Part shown: positions 6,154 to 14,785 of the stretch, piece after piece
Position numbering within the stretch: the stretch's first letter is position 1
Layout: each line of letters opens with the position of its first letter
Source: CAZVYJ01 sp964631565
Lineage (GTDB): Bacteria; Planctomycetota; Phycisphaerae; SM23-33
Direction of reading: 5' to 3'
Length of the DNA: 35,430 bases
Assembly: GCA_964631565.1 (NCBI GenBank)
Contig: CAZVYJ010000027.1
Location: 1 to 35,430 of the forward strand
The notes under the pieces: generated by a model
The model's database searches: none
Told to the model about the DNA's origin: nothing
Seen by the model: the letters and a program-made list of their open reading frames with translations, nothing else
Position numbers and translations under genes: made by a program

Positions 6154-7404
6154 ATGGCAACCAAGACGATTGCAGATATCAACGTATCGGGCAAAACCGT
6201 TCTCTGCCGCGTGGACTTCAACGTCCCGCTGGCCGACGGCGCGATAACGGACGACACGCGCATCAGGGCCGCCCTGCCGACCATTCAGAAGGTCATCAAA
6301 GGCGGCGGCAAGTGCGTGCTGATGAGCCACCTCGGTCGGCCCGACGGCAAGTTCGACCCGGAAGGCAGCCTGGCCCCGTGCGCAAAGAGGCTGGGAGAGC
6401 TTCTCGGCAAAACAGTCAAGCTGGGTCCGGCTTCGGTGGTCGGCGACGAGACGAAAAAGCTGGTGGCCGCAATGAAGCCCGGCGACGTCTTGCTGCTTGA
6501 AAACGTTCGCTTCGACGCCGGCGAAACAATGCCCGACAAGGCCAAGAAGAACCCCGACAAGAAACTCACGCCCGAGCAGGAAAAAGTGAACAAGGATTTC
6601 GTGGCGGCGCTGGCGTCCCTCGGCGACGTATACGTAAACGATGCGTTCGGCACCTGCCACCGCAAGCACGCCAGCATGTACGGCGTGGCGAAGGCCATCC
6701 AGGCCAAGGGCGGCCCGGCCGTCGCGGGATATCTCGTCGAGAAGGAAATAAAGTACCTCCACGAGGCGGTCGCCAATCCGAAACGCCCGTTCGTGGCGAT
6801 TCTCGGCGGCGCAAAGGTGAGCGACAAGATAAAGCTCATCTCGACGCTGCTGGAAAAGGTGGACAACATCATCATCGGCGGCGCGATGGCCTACACCCTG
6901 CTGAAGGCGAAGGGCGTAAAGGTCGGCAAAAGCCTCGTCGAAGATGACCAGATCGAGGAAATGAAGGCCATCCTGGCCAAGGCAGGCGACAAGATTCTGC
7001 TGCCGTGCGACCACATCGCGACCGACGACTTCGCAGCAGGCAAGCCGGTCGCCGTAAAGGACGTCAACATACCCGATAACCTGATGGGCATGGATATCGG
7101 CCCGGCAACCGTGGCGAAGTTCAGCGCGGTAATCGGCAAGGCCAAGACAATTGTCTGGAACGGTCCGATGGGCGTGTTCGAGAAGGAAGCCTACGCGTCC
7201 GGCACGAAGTCGGTGGCCGAGGCGGTGGCTGCCGCGACCGACAAGGGCGCCATAAGCGTCATCGGCGGCGGCGATTCGGCTGCCGCGGTCGAGCAGATGG
7301 GGCTTTCCGGCCGCATGACCCACGTGTCAACCGGCGGCGGCGCCTCACTGACATATCTCGAAGGCAAGCCCATGGGACCAATAGAAGTACTTGACCAGAA
7401 ATAG
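6154..7404 (+). CDS. pgk: phosphoglycerate kinase
   Basis: The enzyme transfers the acyl phosphate of 1,3-bisphosphoglycerate to ADP, the step after the gap product. The 416-residue protein carries VDFNVPL near residue 20, SHLGRPDG with the substrate-binding His and Arg, NDAFGTCHRKHAS, the C-domain loop GGAKVSDKI, and the nucleotide-binding blocks WNGPMGVFE and GGGDSAAAV…STGGGASL. A short lysine-rich insert (DKAKKNPDKKLTPEQEKVNKD) is visible around residues 130-150, as in many bacterial forms. ATG 6154 is chosen for the MATKTIADINVSGKTVLCRVDFNVPL opening and AGAGGAA just upstream; the frame stays open to 5983 without similarity. rpe follows after a hairpin. Confidence 0.97.
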   Translation: MATKTIADINVSGKTVLCRVDFNVPLADGAITDDTRIRAALPTIQKVIKGGGKCVLMSHLGRPDGKFDPEGSLAPCAKRLGELLGKTVKLGPASVVGDETKKLVAAMKPGDVLLLENVRFDAGETMPDKAKKNPDKKLTPEQEKVNKDFVAALASLGDVYVNDAFGTCHRKHASMYGVAKAIQAKGGPAVAGYLVEKEIKYLHEAVANPKRPFVAILGGAKVSDKIKLISTLLEKVDNIIIGGAMAYTLLKAKGVKVGKSLVEDDQIEEMKAILAKAGDKILLPCDHIATDDFAAGKPVAVKDVNIPDNLMGMDIGPATVAKFSAVIGKAKTIVWNGPMGVFEKEAYASGTKSVAEAVAAATDKGAISVIGGGDSAAAVEQMGLSGRMTHVSTGGGASLTYLEGKPMGPIEVLDQK

Positions 7405-7431
7405 CTCTGCACCGAAAATGGCAATCAACAA

Positions 7432-7460
7432 TAAAGCCTGTCCCTGAGGGATGGGCTTTA
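7432..7460 (+). promoter_or_regulatory. intercistronic hairpin between pgk and rpe
   Basis: TAAAGCC (7432-7438) pairs with GGCTTTA (7454-7460), and inside it TCCC (7441-7444) pairs with GGGA (7448-7451). Only three T's follow the stem, so it is a poor terminator. It contains GAGGG (7446-7450), the only Shine-Dalgarno-like site for rpe, and its last base is the A of the candidate ATG 7460. It could trim readthrough or control rpe translation. Confidence 0.5.
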
Positions 7461-8197
7461 TGTCTGTTATGAAGATGAGCGCAAAATTTAAAAAAGCCGA
7501 GAAAGCCGGAAACCCCTGGCCGCGACTGGCATGCGGGCCTCTTATCGCCCCGTCGCTGCTGGCGTGCGATTTCGCCCGCGCCGGCGAGCAGATAGACGCC
7601 GCAATCGCTGCCGGCGCCGACGTGCTGCACGTGGACATAATGGACGGGCATTTCGTGCCCAACCTGTCCATGGGCCCGCCGTTCGTCAAGAGCATCCGCA
7701 AGTACACCGACCACCCGCTGGACGTCCACATAATGGTGACTGACCCGGCGTATTACATCGAGCGGTTCGCAGACGCCGGGGCGAACAGCATAACGTTTCA
7801 TATAGAGGCGACAGACGATCCGGCCGCCCTCATCGCCCGGCTGCGGGAGCTGGGGCTGGGCGTCGGCATTACGATGAAGCCCGCAACAAAGCCGGAAAGC
7901 ATCAAGTCCGTCGTCGCCGACGTGGACATGGTGTTGATAATGACGGTCGAGCCGGGCTACGGCGGGCAGGCATTCATGCCGAACATGTTGGAGAAAATCC
8001 AGACCGTGCGAAGCATGCTCGGCGGCCGCCAGAGGCTGGAAGTGGACGGCGGGATCAATCCCGAAACGGCCAGACTTTGTGCGCGACGGGGCGCTGACGT
8101 GTTCGTCGCGGGCGAAAATGTGTTCGGCTCAGGCGACATCGCCGGGGCCATAAACAGGCTGCGGGCTGCGGCAAGCGAGGAGCCTGCCGCCGACTAA
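7460..8197 (+). CDS. rpe: ribulose-phosphate 3-epimerase
   Basis: The product interconverts D-ribulose 5-phosphate and D-xylulose 5-phosphate in the pentose phosphate pathway. The TIM-barrel signatures are complete: LIAPSLLACDFA, VDIMDGHFVPNLSMGP (metal-binding His and Asp), LDVHIMVTDP, EPGYGGQAFMP and EVDGGINPETA. The family usually begins about two residues before IAPSLL; here some 25 basic residues precede it (KMSAKFKKAEKAGNPWPRL). The start is uncertain: ATG 7460 has GAGGG nine bases upstream but lies at the foot of a hairpin, while ATGs at 7469 and 7475 have no good site. The next gene starts 18 bases after the stop, so rpe, the phosphatase-like gene and perhaps accD form one unit. Confidence 0.93.
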   Translation: MSVMKMSAKFKKAEKAGNPWPRLACGPLIAPSLLACDFARAGEQIDAAIAAGADVLHVDIMDGHFVPNLSMGPPFVKSIRKYTDHPLDVHIMVTDPAYYIERFADAGANSITFHIEATDDPAALIARLRELGLGVGITMKPATKPESIKSVVADVDMVLIMTVEPGYGGQAFMPNMLEKIQTVRSMLGGRQRLEVDGGINPETARLCARRGADVFVAGENVFGSGDIAGAINRLRAAASEEPAAD

Positions 8198-8215
8198 CCG
8201 GCGGAAAGAAGTAAT

Positions 8216-8794
8216 ATGCCCCAGGTTTACCTGATACAAACCGGCCAGACCACGTGGACGAACGACAGGGTCGAGTCGCTCACCGGCGCGCCGTTGACTG
8301 AACAGGGCGCAGCCGACATGGCCGCCATCGCCGGCGAAATAGCCGCCGAAAACAAAATAGACATCGTTTACACGGGCATCGGCGAGACTGAGCATAAGGC
8401 TGCTGCGATCGTGTCCAAAAGGCTCGGCGTAAAAGTCCGGGCGAACAAGGAGCTTCACGAACTCAATTTCGGGCTGTGGCAGGGTCTTACATACGAAGAA
8501 ATAAAACGCCGCCATCCCAAGGTATACAAGCAGTGGACCGAGGCGCCCGCGAGCGTGCACCCGCCGGACGGCGAATCTTTTGCCGAAGCTTATCATCGCC
8601 TTCGCAGGGCCATGAAGGGTATACTGAAGCGCAACAAGGACAAGACCGTGCTCATGGTGCTCAGGCCGGTCATAGCGGGCATAATGCGGTGCGTGCTGAC
8701 CGGCGAATCGGTGGACAATATCCGTCGTCACGCCGACCCACAGTTCAGATGGGCGCGTTTTGAGGTCAGCCAGGATTCTTTCATCCGAATCTAG
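8216..8794 (+). CDS. histidine-phosphatase-fold protein without catalytic residues
   Basis: The 192-residue protein follows the phosphoglycerate-mutase-like (histidine phosphatase) pattern: a first strand, GAPLTEQG, a middle helix, ELHELNFGLWQGLTYEEI and DGESFAEAYHRL. The catalytic sites, however, are changed. The RHG motif that carries the phosphorylated His reads QTG (LIQTGQTTW, residues 7-9). The Arg of the usual 'S-x-L-x-RA-x-x-TA' block reads Glu (TGIGETEHKAA). The second His block reads VLMVLRPVIAG instead of VVSHGGVIR. Only the Glu of the ELHELNFGLW block remains. It therefore cannot work by the known mechanism and is likely a pseudoenzyme, perhaps a binding or regulatory protein. It sits 18 bases after rpe and 37 before accD. 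The frame is intact, so this is not simple decay. Confidence 0.85.
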   Translation: MPQVYLIQTGQTTWTNDRVESLTGAPLTEQGAADMAAIAGEIAAENKIDIVYTGIGETEHKAAAIVSKRLGVKVRANKELHELNFGLWQGLTYEEIKRRHPKVYKQWTEAPASVHPPDGESFAEAYHRLRRAMKGILKRNKDKTVLMVLRPVIAGIMRCVLTGESVDNIRRHADPQFRWARFEVSQDSFIRI

Positions 8795-8831
8795 CCGCCT
8801 TTTGCAGATTTTTGCGACCGGAGCATAAATA

Positions 8832-9686
8832 ATGACTGAATACAAGCCATACGACTCATCAGCATTTCAGGGTCCGGCCATCCGCAAGAAGCGGGAAGTG
8901 CCCGACGGGTTATGGATGCGATGCCCCAGCTGCCAGTCGATGCAGTATCGCAAGGTCGTCGCGGAGAATCTGGAAGTATGCCCTGACTGCGACTATCACT
9001 TCCGAGTTAACGGGCGGAACCGCATAAAGCAGCTCGCCGACCCCGAAAGCTTCCAGGAGCTGTTCACCGACATTGCCCCCGCCGACCCGCTGGACTTCAA
9101 ATGGCGAGGTGAATCCTACGCCGTTCGCGTGAAGCGCGAGCAGGAAAAAACAGGCAACACCGAAGCGATGCTGACCGGCATAGCCCACATTCGAGGCCGG
9201 CGAGTCGCGCTCGGCGTGATGGACGGCGACTTCCTGATGGGGTCGATGGGCTCTGTGCTCGGCGAAAAACTTACGCTGCTTATCGAGGAAGCGACCCGTT
9301 CGGCGCTGCCTCTCATCGTAGTCTGCATGTCAGGCGGGGCGAGAATGCACGAAGGCGCGCTCAGCCTGATGCAGATGGGCAAGACCTCGGCCGCTCTGGC
9401 CCGTTTCGACGACGCGGGCGGGCTTTACATAGCCGTCCTGGCCGACCCCACCACCGGCGGCACGACTGCAAGCTTCGCCATGCTGGGCGACATTATCATA
9501 GCCGAGCCTCAGGCGCTCATCGGTTTCGCGGGCCAGCGGGTTATCGCAAACACAATCAAGGCCGACCTGCCGGAAGGTTTCCAGAAGGCGGAGTTCCTGC
9601 TGGAGCACGGTTTCGTGGACATGATCGTCCCTCGCAGCGAGCTTCGCAGCCAGCTGGCGCATCTCATCGACTTCTGCAAGGCGTGA
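8832..9686 (+). CDS. accD: acetyl-CoA carboxylase carboxyltransferase subunit beta
   Basis: With AccA it moves the carboxyl group from biotin to acetyl-CoA, giving malonyl-CoA, the extender for fatty acid synthesis. The 284-residue protein has the N-terminal four-Cys zinc ribbon (CPSCQSMQY…CPDCDYHFR, residues 34-57) and a crotonase-type core with VCMSGGARMHEGALSLMQMGK and TTGGTTASFAMLGDIIIAEPQALIGFAG, both typical of AccD. Length and start are normal; GGAGC lies a few bases before ATG 8832. It ends one base before the convergent RNase gene. No accA lies nearby. Confidence 0.96.
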   Translation: MTEYKPYDSSAFQGPAIRKKREVPDGLWMRCPSCQSMQYRKVVAENLEVCPDCDYHFRVNGRNRIKQLADPESFQELFTDIAPADPLDFKWRGESYAVRVKREQEKTGNTEAMLTGIAHIRGRRVALGVMDGDFLMGSMGSVLGEKLTLLIEEATRSALPLIVVCMSGGARMHEGALSLMQMGKTSAALARFDDAGGLYIAVLADPTTGGTTASFAMLGDIIIAEPQALIGFAGQRVIANTIKADLPEGFQKAEFLLEHGFVDMIVPRSELRSQLAHLIDFCKA

Positions 9687-9687
9687 T

Positions 9688-11892
9688 TTACTGATTTTCC
9701 GCCGGCGGCGGTGCGGGCTGCTGGTCCGCCGGAGCTTTTCTGCTTCTGCGCCGGCGCGGTTTCTTTGCGGCGGGCTGGTCGGCCGCGGCAGAAGACTCTG
9801 TCTGCGGGGCGACATTTTCAGTCACAGGCGCAGCAGGCTCTGCTGCCGTGGCGACTGTGACGGACGGGTCCGTTTCGGCTGCAGCTGTTTCCGCCGGTTT
9901 CTCTATACCGTCTGCGGGCCTTTGTGCCTCGGCAAAATGCTTCTTGTGCTTTCTGCCTCCGCGCCGGCCACGACGACGAGACTTCTTAACCCCCTCCTGA
10001 GGAGTTCCGCCGCCTCCCTGCCCCGGCTGTGACTGCTGTTGCTGCTGGGGTTGCTGAGGTTGCGGTTGGGACTGTGCCTGTTGCTGCGAAGGCTGAGGTT
10101 GCGGCTGGGGCTGCTGCCCGGCGGCAATCGGCTCCGCCGCAGGTGCGCCGGCGGCTTCCGGTGCGGCGGTTCCGGCTGCGTCGAAATGCTTCTTGTGCTT
10201 TCTTCCGCCCCTCCGGCCGCGACGCCGCGACTTCTTGATCGGCTGGCCGTCCGGACCAATCGGCGGAGCAGTTATCACGGCAACCGAAGCCGGAACTTCA
10301 TCAAGGGGCGCGTCCCCAAGGGGAACGGTTTCCACCTTGTGACCCTCTTTGGAGTCTTTCGTTATGCTTTCCCACGCCACTTCGCTGCCGCGGCTATTGA
10401 AGCACTTGATGGTCATTTCGTCGCCGGCAAGTTTGTCGTCGGCGCGAATGATTATCTTTTTGCCGTGCTTCAGCTCGATATCGGCAATGTGATGCCTCTG
10501 ATAATTCAACAGATGATGCGCTACCGAAGGCGTAACCGACATTTCGACGCTCGCCACATTTTCGTTCGCGACGGCCTGCTGAAGATTGCGGAACACCAGC
10601 AGAGACTGCGATTCGTCGCTTTTGATGCGTCCCGAGCCTCTGCAGTACGGGCATATGCGGCTGATGCTGTCCTTAAGCGACGGACGCATGCGCTGGCGGG
10701 TCATTTCGACTATGCCGAAACTGCTTATTCGCAGAATTTTGGATTTCGCGCGGTCCGGTTTGATGGCGTCGCGCAGCGCTTTTTCGACTTCGCGACGATT
10801 CTTGTCTTCCCGCATGTCGATGAAGTCGATTATCACCACGCCGCCGAGGTCGCGAAGCCGCAGCTGGCGGGCTATTTCTTTGGCGGCCTCGATATTGATC
10901 TTCAACGCGGTGGCCTCGGCGTTCGACTGGCTGCGGAACCGCCCGGAGTTGACGTCTATCGCGACAAGCGCTTCGGTCTGGTCTATCACGATCGACCCGC
11001 CGGAGGAAAGCTCGACGCGGCGGGAATATATCTGCTCGATATCGTCCTCGATGCCGTACTCGTGAAACAGGCCTTCCTTGCCGACATATATGTCGATACT
11101 GTGTCTGCTCCGAGGCATAACGATGTCCAGGAAATCCTGAATTTTCTTGGCCACATTGACGTTGTCGCAGACGATGCGGTCGATGTCGCTGTTGTAAACG
11201 TCCCTGATGGTGCGGATGACCAGGTCGGATTCCTGGTAAATTTCAGCCGGTGCCTTCGAATTCTTTATCCGTTTCTCGATCGCCTTCCACAGCGAATCGA
11301 GATAGTTCAGGTCCCGCTGAAACTCGCGTTTGCCGCGCTCCAGCCCTGCGGTGCGGACGATAAAGCCGCAGTCATCGGGCAGTTTCAGGCCGCTGAGAAG
11401 CTCCCTCGCCTTCAGCCGCGATTCTTCATCCTCGATTTTCCTGCTCACGCCGAGGCGCGTCATACCGGGCATCATCACGAGCAGTCTGCCCGGAATCGAC
11501 AGATACGTCGTCATCGTCGGGCCTTTCGTGCCTATGCCCTCCTTGGTCATCTGTACGACGACTTCCTGGCCGCGACGGAGGCATTCCTGTATCGGCGGAC
11601 GGTCGCGGCGGGATCGTTTGCGACCCACCGCCTCGGAATCGCTCCTGCCCCTGGGAAAATACTGCGGGTGGACGTCGGAAATGTGCAGGAATCCGTTCTT
11701 GCCCAGGCCGAAATCTATGAACGCAGCCTGTATCGACGGTTCCACATTCGTAACGCGCCCCTTGTAGATATTCCCCACGTGCGAGGCGTTCGATACCCGC
11801 TCGATGTAGAGTTCTTCCAGCGAGCGGCCGTGTATTATGGCAATCCGGCACTCCTGGCCCTCTACGGTGTTAATAAGCATTTCTTTTGACAT
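9688..11892 (-). CDS. ribonuclease E/G with a disordered basic tail
   Basis: This endoribonuclease should process rRNA and mRNA in the cytoplasm. In order: an N-terminal segment MSKEMLINTVEGQECRIAI, an S1 RNA-binding domain at about 37-125 (GNIYKGRVTNVEPSIQAAFIDFG), a 5'-sensor/RNase H-like part, the DNase I-like core with catalytic Asp residues in VAIDVNSG and IIDFIDM, and the zinc-link motif CPYCRGSGR. The catalytic part ends near residue 520. A tail of about 200 residues follows, rich in P, Q and A, with the same 18 residues KKSRRRGRRGGRKHKKHF twice and a third basic patch KKPRRRRSRK. The tail probably binds RNA or partner proteins. Length (734) lies between RNase G and E. coli RNase E. 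ATG 11892 is chosen by similarity. It is the last gene of the DUF502-hpf-pts run. Confidence 0.93.
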   Translation of the reverse strand: MSKEMLINTVEGQECRIAIIHGRSLEELYIERVSNASHVGNIYKGRVTNVEPSIQAAFIDFGLGKNGFLHISDVHPQYFPRGRSDSEAVGRKRSRRDRPPIQECLRRGQEVVVQMTKEGIGTKGPTMTTYLSIPGRLLVMMPGMTRLGVSRKIEDEESRLKARELLSGLKLPDDCGFIVRTAGLERGKREFQRDLNYLDSLWKAIEKRIKNSKAPAEIYQESDLVIRTIRDVYNSDIDRIVCDNVNVAKKIQDFLDIVMPRSRHSIDIYVGKEGLFHEYGIEDDIEQIYSRRVELSSGGSIVIDQTEALVAIDVNSGRFRSQSNAEATALKINIEAAKEIARQLRLRDLGGVVIIDFIDMREDKNRREVEKALRDAIKPDRAKSKILRISSFGIVEMTRQRMRPSLKDSISRICPYCRGSGRIKSDESQSLLVFRNLQQAVANENVASVEMSVTPSVAHHLLNYQRHHIADIELKHGKKIIIRADDKLAGDEMTIKCFNSRGSEVAWESITKDSKEGHKVETVPLGDAPLDEVPASVAVITAPPIGPDGQPIKKSRRRGRRGGRKHKKHFDAAGTAAPEAAGAPAAEPIAAGQQPQPQPQPSQQQAQSQPQPQQPQQQQQSQPGQGGGGTPQEGVKKSRRRGRRGGRKHKKHFAEAQRPADGIEKPAETAAAETDPSVTVATAAEPAAPVTENVAPQTESSAAADQPAAKKPRRRRSRKAPADQQPAPPPAENQ

Positions 11893-11955
11893 GTTGTTTT
11901 TCCATATTTGTTTTGTAAAGTCCCGCCCGTCGGGGCAGGACATAATTTCGATTTT

Positions 11956-12600
11956 TCACCCTTCAACTTCGACTCTGGTGCGAACCATCGCCGCCAGGTC
12001 GACGCACTCGTCCAAGCCCAGCATGGCGAGCACTTCTGCCGGCCTGGCCCATAAGTCGCCGCTCGGCTGAAGCGTAAGGTCCAGCACGTCTTCTTCAACG
12101 CGGATGCCGGCCACCAGCGGCCTGATATCGATGCGGCGGGTGGTCATCCCTTTGCCTCCGCCCTTTGCGACCTGCCGTTCAACCGGCCAGGCGTCGCTGG
12201 ATTCCAGTTCCGCAAGACGGTCGCGGACCGCGCAGCTTCGCTGAGGCGAAAGCTTCAGCCTGTATTCGGTTCGGGCAGCGAGTTTTTTTTCGCCCTGGCG
12301 CATAGGTTCTGCGTGAAGCGCCTTCATGCCGGATGGGGAATTTTCGTTGAGCCGCTGAAGCAGCTCAGCCGGGGCTATCTCGTCGGTCAGCGCGATAACC
12401 AGCAGTTCATCGACGCCGGCCACGCCGACAGGACGGGGGCAAACCAGGGACAGGACAGGGTGCGGATTAAAACCTTCCGTAAATTTTATCGGCAGTTTCG
12501 CCCTGGCTAAGACCCGCTCAATCGCCCGCATCATGTCATGATGCGAAAGGAAACGCAGGTCGCCCTCGATGGCCAACCTTATTGCCCATCTCTGTGCCAA
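11956..12600 (-). CDS. DUF2344 (TIGR03936-type) protein
   Basis: The 214-residue protein matches the DUF2344 family: it begins WAIRLAIEGDLRFLSHHDMMRAIERVLARAKLPIKFTEGFNPHP, the hallmark opening, followed by LSLVCPRPVGVAGVDELLVI. In many bacteria this domain is the C-terminal part of a radical SAM protein, or stands as a separate gene beside RNase E/G and ribosomal genes, as here; the molecular role is not established as far as I know. It lies 63 bases before the RNase gene and 53 after ptsI, and is probably co-transcribed with both. No radical SAM partner is seen in the window. Confidence 0.85.
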   Translation of the reverse strand: MAQRWAIRLAIEGDLRFLSHHDMMRAIERVLARAKLPIKFTEGFNPHPVLSLVCPRPVGVAGVDELLVIALTDEIAPAELLQRLNENSPSGMKALHAEPMRQGEKKLAARTEYRLKLSPQRSCAVRDRLAELESSDAWPVERQVAKGGGKGMTTRRIDIRPLVAGIRVEEDVLDLTLQPSGDLWARPAEVLAMLGLDECVDLAAMVRTRVEVEG

Positions 12601-12653
12601 ATTTTCAGTGCATCCTTTCTATTTAAATCGCACCGCCGCCGGGACGGAGCGAT

Positions 12654-14396
12654 TCAATCTGCATATGCCTCCGGGAGAACATTGCGGGTCTCCACACGGA
12701 GAAAATTGATGGTTTCGCTGTCGGAATCGAAACTCATCACGCGCTGTGCAACTTCGCGCGCATGCTCCATCGTAACGGAGCGTATTACTTTCTTTATTTC
12801 GGGTATCGCCGGGGGGGTACATGAGAAAGTCTTGAGCCCCAGTCCCAGCAGCAGCAGCGTAAACTGCGGGTCGCCGGCCATCTCACCGCAGAGACTCACC
12901 GGCACGCTGTGGCGCTGGCCGGCACGGATAACGCCCTTTATCAGCCTCAGCACCGCGGGATGCGCAACGGTAAACAGAGACGCCACCTTCTCGTTGCCGC
13001 GGTCAACGGCAAGGGTGTACTGAACCAGGTCGTTCGTGCCCAGCGAGAAGAAATCCACCTCGCGGGCGAAGGCGTCAACCTGAATCGCCGCCGACGGCGT
13101 CTCGACCATCATTCCGATGGGCACGTCGGTGCGGCAGGGAATGCCTTCCTCTTCCAGGTCTTCCATTACATCGCGGACGACGGTCTTGGCCTGGCGAAGC
13201 TCCAGAAGGTTTGTTATCAGCGGGAACAGTATGGAAACCGCTCCATCGACACTGGCCCGCAGAATCGCTCGTATCTGGGTTTTGAACATAGGCAGGTTCT
13301 GCAGGCAGAACCGGATGCTTCTGCAGCCGAGGAACGGGTTGCGCTCCGGCGTGCGGGCGCGGGACTGCGTGTATTTGTCGGCTCCGAGGTCCAGCGTGCG
13401 GATAACGACCGGCCGGTCGCCGCACTCTTCGATAACCTGGCGGTAAGCCCGGTAGTGATCTTCCTCGCTTGGCTCGGTATCGGAGCCGAGATAAAGAAAC
13501 TCCGTCCGGTAGAGGCCTATTCCCGTGCCGCCCTTTTCAAGGACGGTTTCCACTTCGTACGGAAACTCGATGTTGCCGAGCAGCCTGATTTCATGTCCGT
13601 CTTTCGTGACCGCAGGCAGGTCTCGCAACGCATCGAGGCTGTGTATGAACTCCACCTGCTGGCGGGCGAAATGACGGTATTCGTCAATAGTCCGCTGGTC
13701 CGGATTTATGATGACCACGCCGCGGTTGCCGTCGACGATAAGCATGTCGCCGCCGGTGACCTCGGCGCTGACGTCGTTGAGTCCGACGACGGCCGGTATC
13801 CCAAGCGCGCGGGCCACAATGGCGGTGTGCGACGTTTTGCCGCCGGCATCGACGGCGATGGCCTTGATGTGGTCGCGGTCCATGCTGGCCGTCTGGGACG
13901 GCGTCAGATCATGGGCCAGCACGATAACGTCACGGGTAAGGTGCGCCAGCGATTGACGCTGCTGTCCTATCAGATTTCGCAGCAGGCGTTTTTCTATGTC
14001 GTACACGTCCTTGACGCGGTCGGCGAGGTATTCCGGCATGGCCAGGAATTCCTTGGCGTATCCGCGCAGCACGGTCGCCACCGCATACTCGGCGGTGACG
14101 TGGCCTCCGAGTATGGTATCGGCGAATTTCTTCTGAAGAACCTTGTCGTTGAGCAGCCCGAGATGGAAATCAAAAATGCTGGCTGTTTCTTTGCCGAGCT
14201 TGGTGGTGGTCCGCTTCTGAAGGTCCTGTATCTCCTTGCGGGAAATGGCGCTTGCCTTCTTCAGTCTGGCCAGTTCAGCCTGTGCATGGTCAACAGGGAC
14301 ATGTCGCTGCGGAATATCGAATTCCTCAGCGTCAAGCACCACACCCGGCGAAATGGCGACGCCGGGCGAAACCCCTATGCCCTTCTTGACTATCAT
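12654..14396 (-). CDS. ptsI: PTS enzyme I (phosphoenolpyruvate-protein phosphotransferase)
   Basis: Enzyme I takes the phosphate from phosphoenolpyruvate and passes it to HPr. The 580-residue protein is full length: an HPr-binding helical part, the phosphohistidine domain with GGKTSHTAIVARALGIPAVVGL (active His190), a linker, and the PEP-binding TIM barrel with LYRTEFLYLG, RTLDLGADK, NPFLGCRSIRF, GMMVETPSA, FFSLGTNDLVQY and the near-terminal VSLCGEMAGDP with the active-site Cys. It lies 64 bases downstream of ptsH in the same orientation. No sugar-specific EIIB or EIIC is encoded in this window, which favours a regulatory phosphorelay. Confidence 0.96.
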   Translation of the reverse strand: MIVKKGIGVSPGVAISPGVVLDAEEFDIPQRHVPVDHAQAELARLKKASAISRKEIQDLQKRTTTKLGKETASIFDFHLGLLNDKVLQKKFADTILGGHVTAEYAVATVLRGYAKEFLAMPEYLADRVKDVYDIEKRLLRNLIGQQRQSLAHLTRDVIVLAHDLTPSQTASMDRDHIKAIAVDAGGKTSHTAIVARALGIPAVVGLNDVSAEVTGGDMLIVDGNRGVVIINPDQRTIDEYRHFARQQVEFIHSLDALRDLPAVTKDGHEIRLLGNIEFPYEVETVLEKGGTGIGLYRTEFLYLGSDTEPSEEDHYRAYRQVIEECGDRPVVIRTLDLGADKYTQSRARTPERNPFLGCRSIRFCLQNLPMFKTQIRAILRASVDGAVSILFPLITNLLELRQAKTVVRDVMEDLEEEGIPCRTDVPIGMMVETPSAAIQVDAFAREVDFFSLGTNDLVQYTLAVDRGNEKVASLFTVAHPAVLRLIKGVIRAGQRHSVPVSLCGEMAGDPQFTLLLLGLGLKTFSCTPPAIPEIKKVIRSVTMEHAREVAQRVMSFDSDSETINFLRVETRNVLPEAYAD

Positions 14397-14460
14397 GATT
14401 TGTACTTCCGTCAGGCTGCACGCACTATGCGCACAGCGATATTTACCGTCAGACGGCGGC

Positions 14461-14742
14461 TCAGGCGTCTTCCATCTCGCCGAATCCCTGCGCTACGAGC
14501 GCCTTGAGCGCGGAGGCGGCTTCTTCGGCATCTTCGCCGTCGGCTATTATTGTCAGTACGGTGCCTTTGGTCGCAGCAAGACGCATCATGGACATGATGC
14601 TCTTGGCGTCGACGTTCAGCACGCCGTTGGATATCTCAATCTTGCTGCTGTATTTGTTGGCAACTTCAACGAACTGCATCGCCGGTCTGGCGTGCAGGCC
14701 ATATTTGTTGACTATTTCTACTTGTGTCTCGACTGCGGGCAA
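14461..14742 (-). CDS. ptsH: HPr phosphocarrier protein, probable TTG start
   Basis: HPr carries phosphate from enzyme I to PTS IIA. The sequence has QVEIVNKYGLHARPAMQFVEVAN with the phosphorylated His17, and NVDAKSIMSMMRLAATKG, where Ser48 corresponds to the regulatory Ser46 of Firmicute HPr, a target of HPr kinase. The frame is open upstream to 14916 but that stretch overlaps the IIA gene in another frame and has no HPr similarity. No ATG or GTG occurs near the expected start; TTG at 14742 gives 93 residues beginning MPAVETQVEIV, with GGAT seven to ten bases upstream, and is my choice. It sits 43 bases after the IIA gene and 64 before ptsI. Confidence 0.9.
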   Translation of the reverse strand: MPAVETQVEIVNKYGLHARPAMQFVEVANKYSSKIEISNGVLNVDAKSIMSMMRLAATKGTVLTIIADGEDAEEAASALKALVAQGFGEMEDA

Positions 14743-14785
14743 TTTCGGTATCCGTATTCGATGAACGACAGCAAAAGCGAACCGG

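Noticed and set aside
10021..10120. Run of Gln/Pro codons that looks like a nucleotide repeat
   Set aside because: The repeat is irregular at the DNA level and is explained by the low-complexity linker of the RNase E/G tail.
10039..11889. 616-residue open frame on the plus strand
   Set aside because: It is antisense to the RNase E/G gene, shows no family motif, and arises from codon bias of the true minus-strand frame.
12909..14507. 532-residue open frame on the plus strand
   Set aside because: Antisense shadow of ptsI, without motifs.
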